Below, piece after piece: positions 13,333 through 26,029 of a stretch of 64,000 nt of DNA; the stretch's first letter is position 1, and every line of letters begins with the position of its first letter. Origin of the DNA: Combretum micranthum (lineage: Eukaryota > Streptophyta > Magnoliopsida > Myrtales > Combretaceae); the NCBI GenBank assembly GCA_024138025.1, contig JAMXBD010000063.1, positions 1,178,001 through 1,242,000 of the forward strand. The letters run 5' to 3'. Below the pieces are notes generated by a model, which ran no database searches, was not told where the DNA came from, and was given only the letters and a program-made list of their open reading frames with translations. Both the position numbers and the translations under genes were made by a program.

Positions 13333-16300
13333 TTAGGCTGCAAGAACTATGATCACGATGAGGAGGACGATCCCGAATATTACCAACAGCAAGCAAGCCT
13401 GTTCAATAAGAAACAGCCTATTTCAGTAAAATCATGAATTATCCAATCTATGACTATGCCACTAAGGCTAAAGTCTATTTTGATCAATGTGTGTTCACTG
13501 ACATAAGCACTTAAGACTCAGTTTACAGTTAAAAGACAATTTTCAGATTTGGATCAAGCTAATAGCACGTATCTTTGCTGTAAAAATGAAGTACAATTAC
13601 CAAAGAAGAATGAACATAATTACCAGAGAAGAATTTGATCGTTGGGTCTTTGCAGCTTTTACAAGCTGAGACTTTGCCTGAGAAGTTGCAGCATGAGAAC
13701 TCTCTATATGCGTGCCAATATCATCTGCATCAAGGTCATCATTTGATAAAGTTGAGTAGAAAATGGTAAATGAATAAATAAACGAAGGGAAAAAATGAGA
13801 TCAACTTAGCCAAGACACAATGGAATAATAATATAGCTTACCAATCATGGCTCCTTGTTCATGCACCAATACAGCAAGGTCTTTAAAAATTTCATTCACC
13901 TCCCCAATTTGCTGTTGAATTTCTTGAATTCCTTGTTCCCTTTCCTCAATTATTGCCTCGTTAAATGAAATTTCATTATCTAGCAGTAAAACTTCTTGCC
14001 TGCAAAACGAACCATTTGAAACATCTCAGTTATGGATAGACCCCTAACTCTCATGTTACCTTCGGTTTATTGGAATAGAATATCGATTCATTTATTTTAT
14101 GCTCATGGGGTATTTTCTAAAAAAAATATACTTTTCATAAGGGATAGCAATTTCTTTGGTAAAGAGCAAGACTACATTAATCTATTTGTTTAGCTTTTTT
14201 GGACAGATACAGACACTTTTTTAAAAATTTTTTCTAACAAATTGTTTATTAAAAAATAGTTACGGATGAAAAAAAGTTGGCAATTCTCATGAAAAGATCA
14301 TATAGATCAAATATATATAAAATATAAATAAAAATCGAATATATTTACACATATTGTTTTAATACAGAGATACAGATGAAAAACAGACCATCCAAACGGA
14401 CACCTATTGGCCTTTTTTTTTAATAAGATAAAATTCTTTATAAACAAATAAGAGAATAGCTATTCTGTGATAATAAAAGCAGAATACTAATCTATTCCTA
14501 TAAACCAAATGCCATGTCAAAGTGTGACTTACTTTCTAATAACTTTTGAAAAAATATACGTATGCATTAAAAAACGTCATCAAAATCTGCAAATCGTTGC
14601 CATTTATGGTCTTTTTAGCAATGGTTATGATTTCAAGAATTGGTCTGAAATTATTCATATATTTTCAGAAGTAGGGGGAGATGATATCACATCTTGAGAA
14701 TAGGTTCTATCTCCATTTGACCAATAGTTTCTGAAGTTTATTTGTAATTAGCCCTTATTATTATTGTTATTATTATTATTATTATTATATTATTATTTAC
14801 TACCATATTATGTCTTATAAAAAATATGCACACAGGTACACTGTGTTTTGATCCAATGGATGGATGTACCTTCTACAATAATTCATCTGTATAGTTAATA
14901 ATTGATTTTACATGTGGTGTTTGGACCCATTTCCATTTCCACAGCAAGAAATTGATGAGACAAGAACATCCTTATAAATTAAACAAAAAGCCTAAGCAAC
15001 ATGGAAGGTGCTAATGCTGGCCTTGGGCAATAAACCATAATGCAGGAGGCAGGGAGAGGGGAAGGAACAGTCCCACATAGAAGTTGATCACAAATACATC
15101 ATATCATATACGGCACGGCATATAAATTCCACACAGCATCATTAAGGTTAACGAGATGATCAAGTATTTAACATGATAAGAACAATCATTTCAATCACAT
15201 GAAAATTCAAGTAACCAGCCTCTGTAATGAGGTTTTATGGAATCACAGTTTATAAATCACATCTTTTGTCAGATTAGTAAAGCATATAGAGCTCAGATAT
15301 ATGTGTAGAAACATACACAAACTAACCTTCTTGACTCAACAAGTAGCGCACGCTGCTCCACATTTTTATCTGAATCTACATCGACCTCACTGGCGGTGTA
15401 ACTGTATAGAGCAGAAGCAAACTCATGAAATCCCAACAGTCAGTTTAAAAAGTAGCTAAAAAAGTAAAAACAATGAAGACAAACTGTATTATGCGGTCAT
15501 AATAGATCGAAAACCCAATACTGGGGATGAGTTTCTGTGAAATGTTTTGCAAAGATTCAAAAAGAACATAAAGTGAAATTATGCGATCATCTTTAACATA
15601 CATTCTCAAAAGTTAATTTATATATAAGAAAGAAAATACCTAGCAAACAAATTCATATTCGACAAAAAAATTTGTGAGAAAGTTTACCTAGAAGGTAGGA
15701 CGGCCTGCGGGACAAATGGAGTGTATGCTGTTTCTCTTTCAGCAGCAAGCCTTTGTGCTTTCTGAAATTCTTTTAGAACTGCTTGAAAATCTTTTGCAAG
15801 TTTGGCATCTGTAATCTTCTTGCTGGGCTGGAAACAATAAATAAATTTATCATCAACGGAGCAATAAGAGCGCAATAACATTTCACTGATGCACGGGTGA
15901 TATGCACTGAAGTTTAGCTCAGAAATAAACGGGCTCTCATCAATAGGAGAGCTGCTCAACGATAGACCAATATGTGGGTGGGAGGTGGTTTGTGATATGC
16001 AAGGTTTATGAACAAAATTTTTAGTAGACCTATTGTATTATCCACCCCGAAATTTATGAACGAAGTTTTGTGATTTCATTGTTCTTTTGCATCATGATTA
16101 GAAAAGCTTCCACAAATTTTAGGATTCTGAATAAAGCAATTTGACTAAAGTCTTTTAATTCCAGGAACACTGCTGGGGATAGCGGAGACTCTTCTATAAT
16201 CAGGAAAAACTATTCTCAAGCCTTCCAAATGAAAAGCCCAATTTAACAAGCATCCCAAGAAGTAATTACTACAGACTTTCCTACATGAAGGCTCTAGCAA

Positions 16301-17381
16301 ACTCACACTAACTCCAGCATGATGATCTGTTTCACTTGCTTGTTTAAGCTTAGCTGATGTGTCCTTCACTAGCTGTCCAATATGTATTCTTGTTTTGTGC
16401 CTGTCAATTTGAAAGCATACCAGAAACCACTCAGCTCATAAAAAATAGCAACATTAATTACCTCAAAAATCCGGGATTTAAGGTAGAGGTCATACTCAAA
16501 AAAACGTTCAAAACTACTAAGACTCACAGATTCGTTAACACTCTTGCTAAAGAAGCATAAACGACCAGCGAGATTAACCACATTTGTTTATGATATGCCA
16601 AGAAAACATAACACAAAATAAACAGAGACGGCAACAGCATCACCTTAATTCTCATTCATTAAATGAAATAGCAACTCCAGATCATCAAAACAAACACAGC
16701 ACAACATCCTCATTACATGAACACAAAGTAAACAGCACGCCAAGCAACACCAACCCGAAAATACACAAATTATTTCCTTTTAAGCAATAATTGAGCTAAA
16801 CCACCACGAAGTAATCCTGGCCTCGCATGATCACGAAATTACACAATTCAGCGCCCTTAGAAACACACATAATTCTCCCCTCAAGCATAATCTCACATGC
16901 ACCAAAATAAAAATTTGAAACAATAAGAAAAAAAAGAAGCGCCTTTGCATGATGACTAAAATTTACCCTCAAACCCAATTCTAAGGCAAACCCAAATGCC
17001 AATTCCGATCAAACATCAAAACTTTACACATAATTCACACAACCCACATAAAACCCACAAAAAATATCTCAAAAAAGAAAAAAATAATTCCGATTTAATC
17101 AAAACAAATCCAAATCGAACCGAATTCTCAATTTCAAAACCCAACAGCAAATTGTATTAAAATTACTCGAAAAATTGAATCAATCGAGTAAAAACTCACA
17201 GCTTTTCCCTAAGCTCAGGCGTGTCTTTGGGGGTTCCTAGGGTGTTAACGAGACGTTGAAAAGTATTGACAGCGGTATTGATCTGGAATATACCGGAAGC
17301 CACAGCTTGGGTGGCGTCTTGTTTGCCATTGATTAGTTCACGGCGCGAAGCTCTACCCGATTCCAGATCTTGAAAGCTCAT
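13333..17381 (-). CDS. SYP22: Syntaxin of the SYP2 group (SYP22/VAM3-like Qa-SNARE), 7 exons, intact
   Basis: This is a tail-anchored Qa-SNARE for fusion at the prevacuolar compartment and vacuole membrane. Exons in transcript order are 17381-17200, 16400-16307, 15827-15688, 15401-15327, 13999-13842, 13724-13624 and 13398-13333. All joins are GT-AG and in phase, giving 816 bp and 271 aa, close to Arabidopsis SYP22 (268 aa). It begins [14 protein letters not shown]. The N-terminal three-helix (Habc) region follows (about 25-150, including [19 protein letters not shown] and [20 protein letters not shown]). The SNARE motif is at about 177-239 ([20 protein letters not shown], with the central Gln in the IQQQIGEV stretch). 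The C-terminal membrane anchor is 251-271 ([20 protein letters not shown]). No frameshift or premature stop is present, unlike the flanking VPS62. SYP21 or SYP23 orthology cannot be excluded. Confidence 0.97.
14160..14415. mobile_element. MITE-like repeat, copy B, in SYP22 intron 4
   Basis: This AT-rich segment lies in the 1.3-kb intron between the exons at 15401-15327 and 13999-13842. Its reverse complement resembles 8345-8560, with matching terminal phrases around tccaaacggacacc. The intron still has normal splice sites, so the insertion appears tolerated. Confidence 0.4.
14757..14798. repeat. (ATT)n microsatellite in SYP22 intron 4
   Basis: An almost pure ATT/TTA trinucleotide run with one G interruption. 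It is a likely polymorphic marker with no evident function. Confidence 0.85.
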
Positions 17382-17703
17382 GACTTTTTTCTTTTATCCC
17401 CAATTTACTTTGATTTAATAAGTTTTTTGTTTGAACCCTAGACCCCAAATTTAGGAGAAAAAGAAAATTTGGTCAGAGGGAAGGGAAAGGTGAATCTAGA
17501 TAGATAGAATTGGGCTGGGATTTTGCCTAAGGAGTTGAGAGAATTTCGGACACACAGAGAGACACCTAGGGAGAGAAACACATTCGAATTGGAATATTTG
17601 TTTAGGATTTTAGGTGTGGGAGAGAGGGAGAGAGCCGCTGGGTGTTGTGTGTTGGAGATTGACATTTCATGATTTTTCTTTTTCTTTTTTCCATCCATAA
17701 TCA

Positions 17704-17954
17704 GGGATGACGTTATCAACTTTAGTAAAATACATAATATAATATATAAATTTTAAATGAATTAATTTAACATCTTAACTTTAAAATTAATCTATTTAAT
17801 ATTAAAAAAAATTGATCAAGACATTGTTCTTATACATAAAAGGTTCTTTTATATATTAAATTAATTAATTTTAAAATTTAAGTATTAAATTGATTAATTT
17901 AAAACTTTAGATACCAAATTACATATTTTATCGTAGTTTAGATACAATTTGTAA
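17704..17954. mobile_element. MITE M1, next to the SYP22 leader
   Basis: About 250 bp of AT-rich sequence with imperfect terminal inverted repeats: the left end reads ggatgacgttatcaac and the right end, reverse-complemented, reads ggattaatattacaaatt. The interior repeats the phrase ttaaattgattaatttaaa. It resembles copies at 41600-41870, 43586-43890 and 46618-46895. It abuts the likely SYP22 5' UTR or proximal promoter (17382-17700) on its upstream side. Confidence 0.5.
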
Positions 17955-18839
17955 TATTAATCCATTAATTAATAAAGAGTAGGTATGGTAGTGGAATGTA
18001 AAAATCAAATATTCAAAAAATAAATAATGATTAAAAAATAACATTATTTGTGCATTTGTATTTATGAAAATATCCCATTCGCTAAATTTGAACTCATATT
18101 ATTGGATAATTTTATTTATAGGTATTAAATTCCATTTATCATCTTGAAATCTAATGTGGTTTGGATATAAGGTGATAAAATGAAAGAGCTAGTGACCTCT
18201 TTATTTTAAAATGATCAAAGCTAATTGATATGATAGGTTTAAAATAGAACTTATTAATTTTATACATATGTTAAACTTTCATAAGGATCTCATATATTAA
18301 GAAAATTTCTTTGAACCTTTAATTCTTGATGAGAAAACTCATCTTAGTTGTTGATTTATTAACAAAATCTGAGGGAGGCATGGATAGTTAAATTTTATAA
18401 ACATCTAGAGCTCTCCTATCTGGAGGAGGAAGAATGAAAAGGAAACACCTTCTTATTGTTGGACTAACAAGGATCAAACCAAAAAGAAACGAACATAATT
18501 CTTCTCATCAAGAATAGTAAAATTTGATGGTTCATTATTCCTCCACTTATCACACATATGTCCAATTTTGTGAGATTATTTACTTCTCCTTCTTACCTCA
18601 TTCTTTCTTAACTATCCCTTATGTGTCATTTCACATCACTCCTCTCAAAGGCTACGTAAAATGTAAGACACACATTTTGCACATGTAACGATTTCAACCA
18701 AATGCATACAACTACAAAAATCAAATTTTCATAACTTGCAAATGTAAAATCAATTTGTCAATTTGACTTTTATCCATGTACAACCACTCGAAGCTTGTTT
18801 ATGAATACTACGATTTTCATTTTATAGATTACATGATAT

Positions 18840-19320
18840 TCTATACTTTATGTAGTATATTGTTTCTTCCCTCTCAAATAGCAATAAAACAAAAGTCTCT
18901 TTCACATTTATATCACTTTTTCTATCTCTCGCTTTTTTTTTAAATAAAGATAACCTTCTAAACTTTAATCTTAGTTTAGATATATCTCTTGAACTTTCAA
19001 ATATTGTAAATTACCCCACTAAGCTTTGATAAATAGGCAAGTAATCTTAAGATTTGAAAATGATCCCACTAAACTTTCAAAGTGTATTCTAACACCCCTA
19101 TACCCTATATTTTATGTAGTATATGGTATGCCCTCTCTTAAATGACAATAAAACAAAAGTCTCTTTCACTTTTACATCACTTTTTTTTTAAATCCAAATA
19201 ACCTTGGCCTTTCATATATTGTAAACTACTCTAAAACTTTGATAATTAGCAAATAATCCAAAAGTTGGAAATGACTCATTTAAACTTTAACAGTTCGTGC
19301 AATCTATAGCGTTAAATCGC
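18840..19320. repeat. Imperfect tandem duplication, period about 263 bp
   Basis: The phrases tttatgtagtatat, aataaaacaaaagtctctttcac and attgtaaa...actttgataa occur in the same order at about 18848-19060 and again at 19111-19320. The spacing is about 263 bases. It is non-coding and AT-rich. Confidence 0.6.
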
Positions 19321-19445
19321 ATATCTAAAGAATAATTCGATATATTTATATATAAATCATATGTAGCAATGTGAACCGCATGTGTTACATATGGTTTATG
19401 TTTTATACATGAGTCGCATTTAACACAAGGATCCAAGTTTTTGCA

Positions 19446-19472
19446 TAAATTGCATGTATTACATGCAATTTA
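19446..19472. repeat. Perfect inverted repeat (12-bp arms, 3-base loop)
   Basis: The left arm is taaattgcatgt, the loop is att and the right arm is acatgcaattta. Two further palindromic motifs sit within 100 bases: accgcatgt...acatatggt (imperfect, about 19376-19401) and aatcacatgtgatt (about 19486-19500). The cluster is non-coding. Confidence 0.8.
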
Positions 19473-22400
19473 CATATAAAAATACGAATCACATGTGATT
19501 TTAAATTAATATTTTGATAAATATTTTTATAATTTTTATTTAAGTGGATCAATAATCATTCAATTTTTCGTTGAAATTGTCTATCGACACTAATTGACTA
19601 ACATAGAGATAGATATGCCCGATGGCCACAGGATGCTTATTACTTGGTGAATGTCGTTGATTATGCCCCCTTTCTTTCATGGAAAGTAGGATCTGTTAAT
19701 TCCTTTGACGGCAAAATGATGTGAAGGGGTTAGAGGGAAAACGTGGATGGTGGGGATAGGATAACCTAAAAGATTTATAATGTTTTTTGTTGTGGTGCTC
19801 ATTAAGCATGAGTTGTGTATTTTATTTATCTTTTATTTGGGGGGCAAAGAAACCTTGAAAGTGACCTTTTTGGTCGATTAAGAGGGTATGTAATGGGGGA
19901 GGAAAAAAAAAGAGCATCTTCTTGTGCTTCTTAATCATTTCGTCTTTGATTTGGGTTTTGCATTTTTTTATTCGCATACTTTGATGTGGTTGGAGACATT
20001 AGCAGCCACTCTTCAATATCCACCTTTCAAATCAAAGTTACGAAAACCAGACCCCCAATACTGCGTTGTGGGACTTACCACCGTGGATATTGGACCCTAC
20101 GATACAATTTCTTTTACCACTTTAAATAGGAATCCCATGAACAATACAGGTCGGAATGTCGGATATAGGGTCGTGAAAAATAGGACTACATTGAATCTAT
20201 TTCATGATAAATATCCATATCTTCTATTTTAATCACATTGCATATTGAACAAACGAATGTGTATTGAAATATAAATTAATAATTTTTCAGAAAAAAAATA
20301 AGGTAAGTTATAAGTACAATTTTTATTTTTGATCGATGTGAGTTTACTCTTTTATCTTTAAAATTGAGTATTTAGCATGTTAGATCTTATTTTACTATTT
20401 TACCCATGGATAAAACAATAAAAAAAAATACTACAGTCGATGTATATGTGCGTGTCCGTGTTAAAAAGATTGCAGTAAAATGGTTATCCAGAGTTTAAAA
20501 AAAATACTACTAAATTTTTAAGAGCCTAAAAAATGCTTAATTCCAAAGACCGATAAACTAAACACACAAAAAATATAGCTATCATTTTTAAAATATCTTC
20601 TTAGCCACTAGTGTATTTGCACTTTATATAAAGGATAATGGATGCCATGGAGCACTTATTAATAAAGCTTAAAAATGTTTTTTTTTTTTTTCTAAATAAT
20701 AACATAGAGAGACACTAGTTCAAAAGATCCGTTTTTTATAATATACAGATCTTACTCGCCAGATGTATGATTAATTTTTCTGAATGGTAGATGATGATTA
20801 ATTTAAAAATGTATTTTATTATTTAATAGGTAAATTTTTTGGATGTTTTTAAGAAAAATGGAAACATTAAGAATTTTATAATTCTTTATTATACATTTTC
20901 ATTGACTTAAGCATACATAACATCATGATGAGAATAAGAGTTAACTATTGGTTTGATTTTCACTTACAACCTAAGAACTTCCTATAAGAAGGCGATGACT
21001 GCAAAGAAATAAATAGAAAAAATAAATAAATAAGTTAACATAAGGAGATACTTGTAACTACTCCAGAGAATTATATAATTCTTAATAAATAAAAATGTAT
21101 AATAATTATCAATACCAGCCTAATCATGGTGGGTTAAGTATCAAATTTTACTTGATCTTACCACCACTAATCCGTATACAAATCAAATCTCTCTACCATA
21201 CCATGGAATATGATGGCGACAGCTATGATAAATAATAGTAATTACAAAACTTGCTTCCTGAAGTTGGAAGCAGATGCCTTGAAATTTCGTCTAGCAGCGA
21301 AGGAAATTTCCCAGCCACAGCCCATATACAGCAATAAATTTGGCAAGTGCATCCTTATAGACTCGTCACACTACTAGGTGGTAGTAGGCACCAATTGAGA
21401 CGCATTTTTAAATGCTCCTCTTTCATGTTGTATTGTATTTATGAGGCACTAACCAACTACTATCCCATACTTGTGGAAATAAAACAGTTTACTCACATCT
21501 ATTTTCAATCCAATAAACTAATCACTCCCCATCGAGTTGGGAGTAGGAAAGCTGATGCCGATTTTTTCATGGACAGAATGAAGGTCCATCTCTAGATGTT
21601 TCATGTTCCGTGAAAAACTGGGTTTTTGCAAAAGGCAAAGCAGATTGGTTTTTCCAGAACGCATGAACGAGATACTTGAGCACAACTAAAAAAATCACAG
21701 CAGAGAAATAAACCAAAGAGTTTTACACACGGTACTCAGAAGAGCACAATACTTCCACTGGCGACACAGTGGTGGCCCTTTACTCTGCCAACTCACAAAG
21801 ATGTCCTAAAAATATGCAATAACCAGTAATGTAACGTCAAGTATCAGGACAACCATGCCCACTATCACAACAGAAAAACGTCATGACCAGGGTGATTCTT
21901 CGAATGCTAAGAAGCTGAAGCAGTGCACAAAGATAAGCCATAATAGGAAGCTCCATTAACTAAGAAAATGAGCAGCAAAAGTCATATCAACCCGCAAAAA
22001 GAAAATATAATAACTTCCACAATTTGATGATAATATGTAGCACTAGTAGGAGCATTAAATTCATTGTTGCTAAGTTTATGAGTTAGAAAGGAGGAGTAGA
22101 GTTTGGTTATGTACCGATAATACCAAATTCTTGAAGCAAGTCATGTAAACTCATGCTGACAAAGGAGGAGCCTGTTGAAACTACAACTCATTTCCAGCTC
22201 CATAAGATAATGAATAGGACCAATGTCTTTAATCTTAAAAATGAAAAATGAAAAATGAAAAACAATTTGAAATCAGCAATTATATCTAAACTCTTGCTTG
22301 CAACAACCATGCTGTCAACAAAAAACAAGGACAGCTAAAATGAATTCAAGTAGTCTAAGAAGAAGAACAAGAACAAGAACAAGTAACATTAGCCATGACA

Positions 22401-22705
22401 AGAAATATACAGCCAATGATATAAGTAGAGATCCACAATAATGTAAGACAAAAAAGATCCAAAGGAGCAATATCAACTTGAAAACTATTTGGTTTCACAA
22501 TGGAAGTATCAGTGAATCAGTATCAAAGCTGACTTTCTATGTGTCTGATATAGATGTAGGTGCTTCACTATGTAATTACTATAGCAAAATACATCCTTGA
22601 ATTTGCAGTCACATAGATAAGAAAATGAGTTACAATCTGAAAATTTTCAAGTGCTATGCAGTTGCAGCAACATGTATATGGACAAATAACACAGTAAAAT
22701 CTTTT

Positions 22706-23035
22706 TCATGCTTTCTTCTTTTTTGACTTTAGCATCACAGATCCAATAAATATGCACAAGAAGCACAGAAGCACCACTCCAGCAAAAACAGGAATCAAGA
22801 TTGCATATTCCTGTGGTAGGAAATACTGGTGGACAAAGTGATCACTGTCTACGAATGGCTGCAAAACCACAAAGTAGAAATACACTGTCACGAAAGCTTT
22901 TATGGATTTAATTGACAAGTAATAAAAATCTTTGAGGTAACTTACCAGGATAATGACCCAAAATGTATAGTAAGTGAATATGGATAAGCTGATCAAGGAT
23001 AACAAAAGACCAACAGCTCTGTCTGCAAGTTCCAT
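22706..23035 (-). CDS. DPM2: Dolichol-phosphate mannosyltransferase regulatory subunit 2 (DPM2), 2 coding exons
   Basis: DPM2 is a small ER membrane subunit of dolichyl-phosphate mannose synthase. It stabilises the catalytic subunit that makes Dol-P-Man for N-glycosylation, GPI anchors and other mannosylation. Exon 1 is 23035-22946 (30 codons, [10 protein letters not shown]...FWVIIL) and exon 2 is 22858-22706 (PFVDSDHF... to TGA). The 87-bp intron (22947-22859 side) has a CTG|GTAAG donor and a TTTTGCAG acceptor. The product is 80 aa, the same as I recall for Arabidopsis DPM2. Two hydrophobic segments are visible (about residues 8-31 and 50-72), with a lysine-rich C-terminus (KSKKKKA). An unspliced reading frame runs on through the intron but contains no family sequence there. 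The gene is intact. Confidence 0.95.
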   Translation of the reverse strand: MELADRAVGLLLSLISLSIFTYYTFWVIILVSYLKDFYYLSIKSIKAFVTVYFYFVVLQPFVDSDHFVHQYFLPQEYAILIPVFAGVVLLCFLCIFIGSVMLKSKKKKA

Positions 23036-24572
23036 GCTCAGGTTATTCCCTCTACTTCCTGTCAACAAAAAAATGACCTCATTTAACACCTCAGTATTGA
23101 ATTAAGAATGCAAACCCGATCCTTTGATGGTATAAAGGCTCAGGAGTAAGACCCTGCAAATTAGGTTGCATTTGTCATAATTTATTGTCTCGGAGTGGAA
23201 GGATAGTTCATCAAGACACAAGATAGAAAATACTGATGCTCAACAATAATCATTAGCATCGGAAACTCAGTTAAGACTTGAAGAGTACCATTAATCATGC
23301 AGCAAACAACATACTGTCAGTTCTAATTTGCTTGCGCCTTTCCCACTTATGATCAAGCTTTGGCATGAATAAACTAAATAGCTCTTTTTTTGCTTCTATA
23401 GATTTGAAATGTATTATTTCATTTGCTAGAAAACAAAAAACAAAAGGTAAAGAAACACAAAAGGAATATTAAGGGAGTAGTGAGGCCAGAAAATATCTTG
23501 TTTGGTTACAACTCTTCAATAGTAAACCACAGTAATATATCAATAGTATATAATGGATAGTCAATTAGGGTAGTTTCCTAATTTGGTTAGCTTTTATGCA
23601 TTTCAATCTGTTCGCTATTGTAGAGAGGATAAGGGCATAGCCTGAAAGCCCTGCATGAGTTTCTTCTATCACTAGCATAAACCAATGATAACAGTGAGTT
23701 TTAAGTCCTGATTCCAAGATGAAACAGAAAATATAGACCAACAAACGAGTGGTTTCAACAAGATATAATTTGGAAAGCCCATACAGTATATCATCTGGAC
23801 AAATTCTCAAGGCAACTCCAGGATATTTGATGGCGACATATCTCTGGCGTAGATGTAGAAGCCTAGGTGGTATATTAGCTAGACAGTAGAGAGCTCAATA
23901 TCTAATAACTAACATTCTCATATTTACAAGCCAATGTGCATGATGTAACCTTTGGTCAGATGATATTGTCTGTTAATAGAAGGTCAAAGCCATCATTGGA
24001 TGAGTTAACTTTGCCAACATGAAGCATTCTAGATTTATGCATTGGTTTTCACAATCTTTCCCCGTGAGCATGTCTACAGTCCTTCCCTTTTTGTGCAATT
24101 TGGTACAATCCTATCATTCTCTTCCTCAAAGTCTCCAGGCCTTGCCTCGGTGATTCCTCCAGTCCAGATTGTAATTCAGAATACCTAGGCTAGGATCTTC
24201 TCAAGATCCTCGTACCACGGTTCTGCACCGTCCCTAATCTTCCTCATTTTAATACAATTCTTTAAGAAACCACCGCAAAATTTCAGATTAAAAAAAATAA
24301 TAAAAAAAAAGCCTAGTCCAGAGTGGCACGTCATAACATTTAATTCAAGGCTTGAATTGTATCATCGCGAGTATATTGCCAGTGCAATTGCAGGAAAATG
24401 CAAGACAAAACCTAGAAGCAATTGTCGATTAATGAGAAAACCCTAACCCTAATGCTAATCTGTCTGCAACGAAAAGGGTCAAAAGAAGCAAACTTTATAA
24501 GGATTCCTTAAAGCCAAGACACAAAGTAGATATCAAGATCATGTAAATTATAGAGATTGGAGAGAGAGACAC
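23036..24572. other. Region upstream of DPM2 coding start
   Basis: No coding sequence is recognised. It probably holds the DPM2 5' UTR, a leader intron or the promoter. The telo-box-like motif at 24436-24452 is the only notable short signal. Confidence 0.35.
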
Positions 24573-24680
24573 CTGAATTTTGTGAAGAATACCAATATTA
24601 TGCAGTGGATTGCAAATCTCCCCTACTTGATCAAGCGATATTTCGCTTAAGTTTTCTCCTCGCTCTTCTCCCTTCACCAG
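24573..24680 (-). other. Possible 5' UTR exon of DPM2
   Basis: On the minus strand a purine-rich leader-like segment (ggtgaagggagaagagcgag...) runs to AATTCAG|GTGTCTC, a usable donor. A long 5'-UTR intron to the DPM2 coding exon would be needed. A telo-box-like block (aaaaccctaaccctaa, plus strand 24436-24452) lies just inside that intron. This is inferred from sequence character only. Confidence 0.28.
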
Positions 24681-25740
24681 CCCCCTTTCAAAAAAAAAAA
24701 AAAAATTAAAAATAATCGTAATATTACCGACTAACGCCTAGATTTTGATAATGGCCAATATAATACTTTAGTTTAATAAAAGTATATTAAAATCAAATTT
24801 TTCAAAACGATGTCTAAAAGGTTATTTCAAAATAAATATATATATATACAAATTAAAGTTTTCAAAATGTAAATTACGACTCATGTAATTATAATTAGCA
24901 GATAAATGGCACTTTGAGAGACCTAAAAACGTGAGAATGTTTTACCTTTTACGTAAAGTTTTTTGTGATTTAAAAAAAATAATATAAAAAATATAAAGTA
25001 GAAAATTAAGGGAATATGGTACTAGAAGGGCATTACGATATGCCAATTAGATGGTTTCATTAAGTAAGGCAAAGGAAATTAATAATGCCATTTAAAAAAA
25101 AATTATGCAAATATTACTATGGCGAAAGTGAAACCAAAAAATAATATGTTGAACTTGCTCTTGAAGAAAATAGGTTATGAGTGATAATCCCATCTCTTTA
25201 AGGGGTGAGTTTAATATTAACTTATTTTTCTAAGAAGGAGTCACTATAACTATAGTGATATCTATTGAAGAAACGAACTTAGCCATTTTTACACTTTTTT
25301 TTTAAATAAATGAGTTCAACTTACCTCTTATTAGATTTATTTTGTGATTATTATTATTCTTTTCCTTATCTCCAATAAGTATGGTATTTGATTTTTCAAG
25401 AACTTAGTTTTTAAATTTCTTTAACATTGACGAGTGGTTAAGTTCTACTCTTTTCCTTTTTCTTTACCTAGATTAGGTGATAACCTTAAACTTTTTAAAA
25501 AATCAGTTTTCTTTAATTTTTACTCATAATAAATAGAACAGATGTAGTATGAATGGGGTTAGAAAAAAGAATAAATTACAACAAAAAAAATCAATATTTA
25601 GAGCTAAAATTATTTAAAGTATTAACTTTTGAAGTAATTAAGAAAATGAATTAATGGAGATATCATCATTTCTTAAGATTCATTTAAGATATTAGTATTT
25701 AAACTAATTTTCAATTAATTTTTCTTAATAATTAATTATG

Positions 25741-25812
25741 AACTAGCTAGAATCCCATGCAATATGACTAGGAGTCATAGGTCGAAGTCTTACCAGCTGA
25801 GCCAATATCTGC
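25741..25812 (-). mobile_element. tRNA-derived SINE-like fragment
   Basis: On the minus strand TGGCTCAGCTGG fits the RNA polymerase III box A consensus TRGCNNAGYNGG exactly. It is followed after about 40 bases by catgggattcta, a degraded box B. The spacing fits a tRNA-related SINE head. No cloverleaf or anticodon arm could be drawn, so this is not an active tRNA gene. Confidence 0.35.
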
Positions 25813-26029
25813 TGATGGCAATATCAAAATAGTACAATAGAAAATGGCAACAAGAAAGAGATACAAAAGAGGAAACAAACCAATATAATATGGATGCATT
25901 TGTTCATGAAAAATAGCAACATGAAAAGGTAGAACCAATAAGGTATTAATTAAGAGTAATATTTCATCAATTGTAACAATATTAAATAATCATATCAAAA
26001 AGGTTTGATATGAAAAATAATAATAAAGA

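Larger units (their letters stand above)
17955..22705. other. Intergenic region between SYP22 and DPM2
   Basis: No gene is recognised. It holds an imperfect tandem duplication (18840-19320), a cluster of palindromes (19370-19500) and a short open frame at 19924-20232 that matches no family I know. Microsatellite-like stretches lie at 22236-22260 (AAAATG units) and 22357-22385 (GAACAA units). The right end (about 22400-22705) probably includes the DPM2 3' UTR. Confidence 0.4.

Noticed and set aside
19924..20232. 102-codon open frame on +
   Set aside because: No recognisable domain, AT-rich surroundings and no splice or leader context; chance open frame or decayed sequence is more likely.
22706..23089. 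Single 127-codon frame covering DPM2
   Set aside because: It is the DPM2 coding region read through its 87-bp intron; the family sequence is restored only by splicing, and the true start is the ATG at 23035.
25741..25812. Functional tRNA gene
   Set aside because: Box A is good, but no acceptor stem, anticodon arm or intact box B can be formed.
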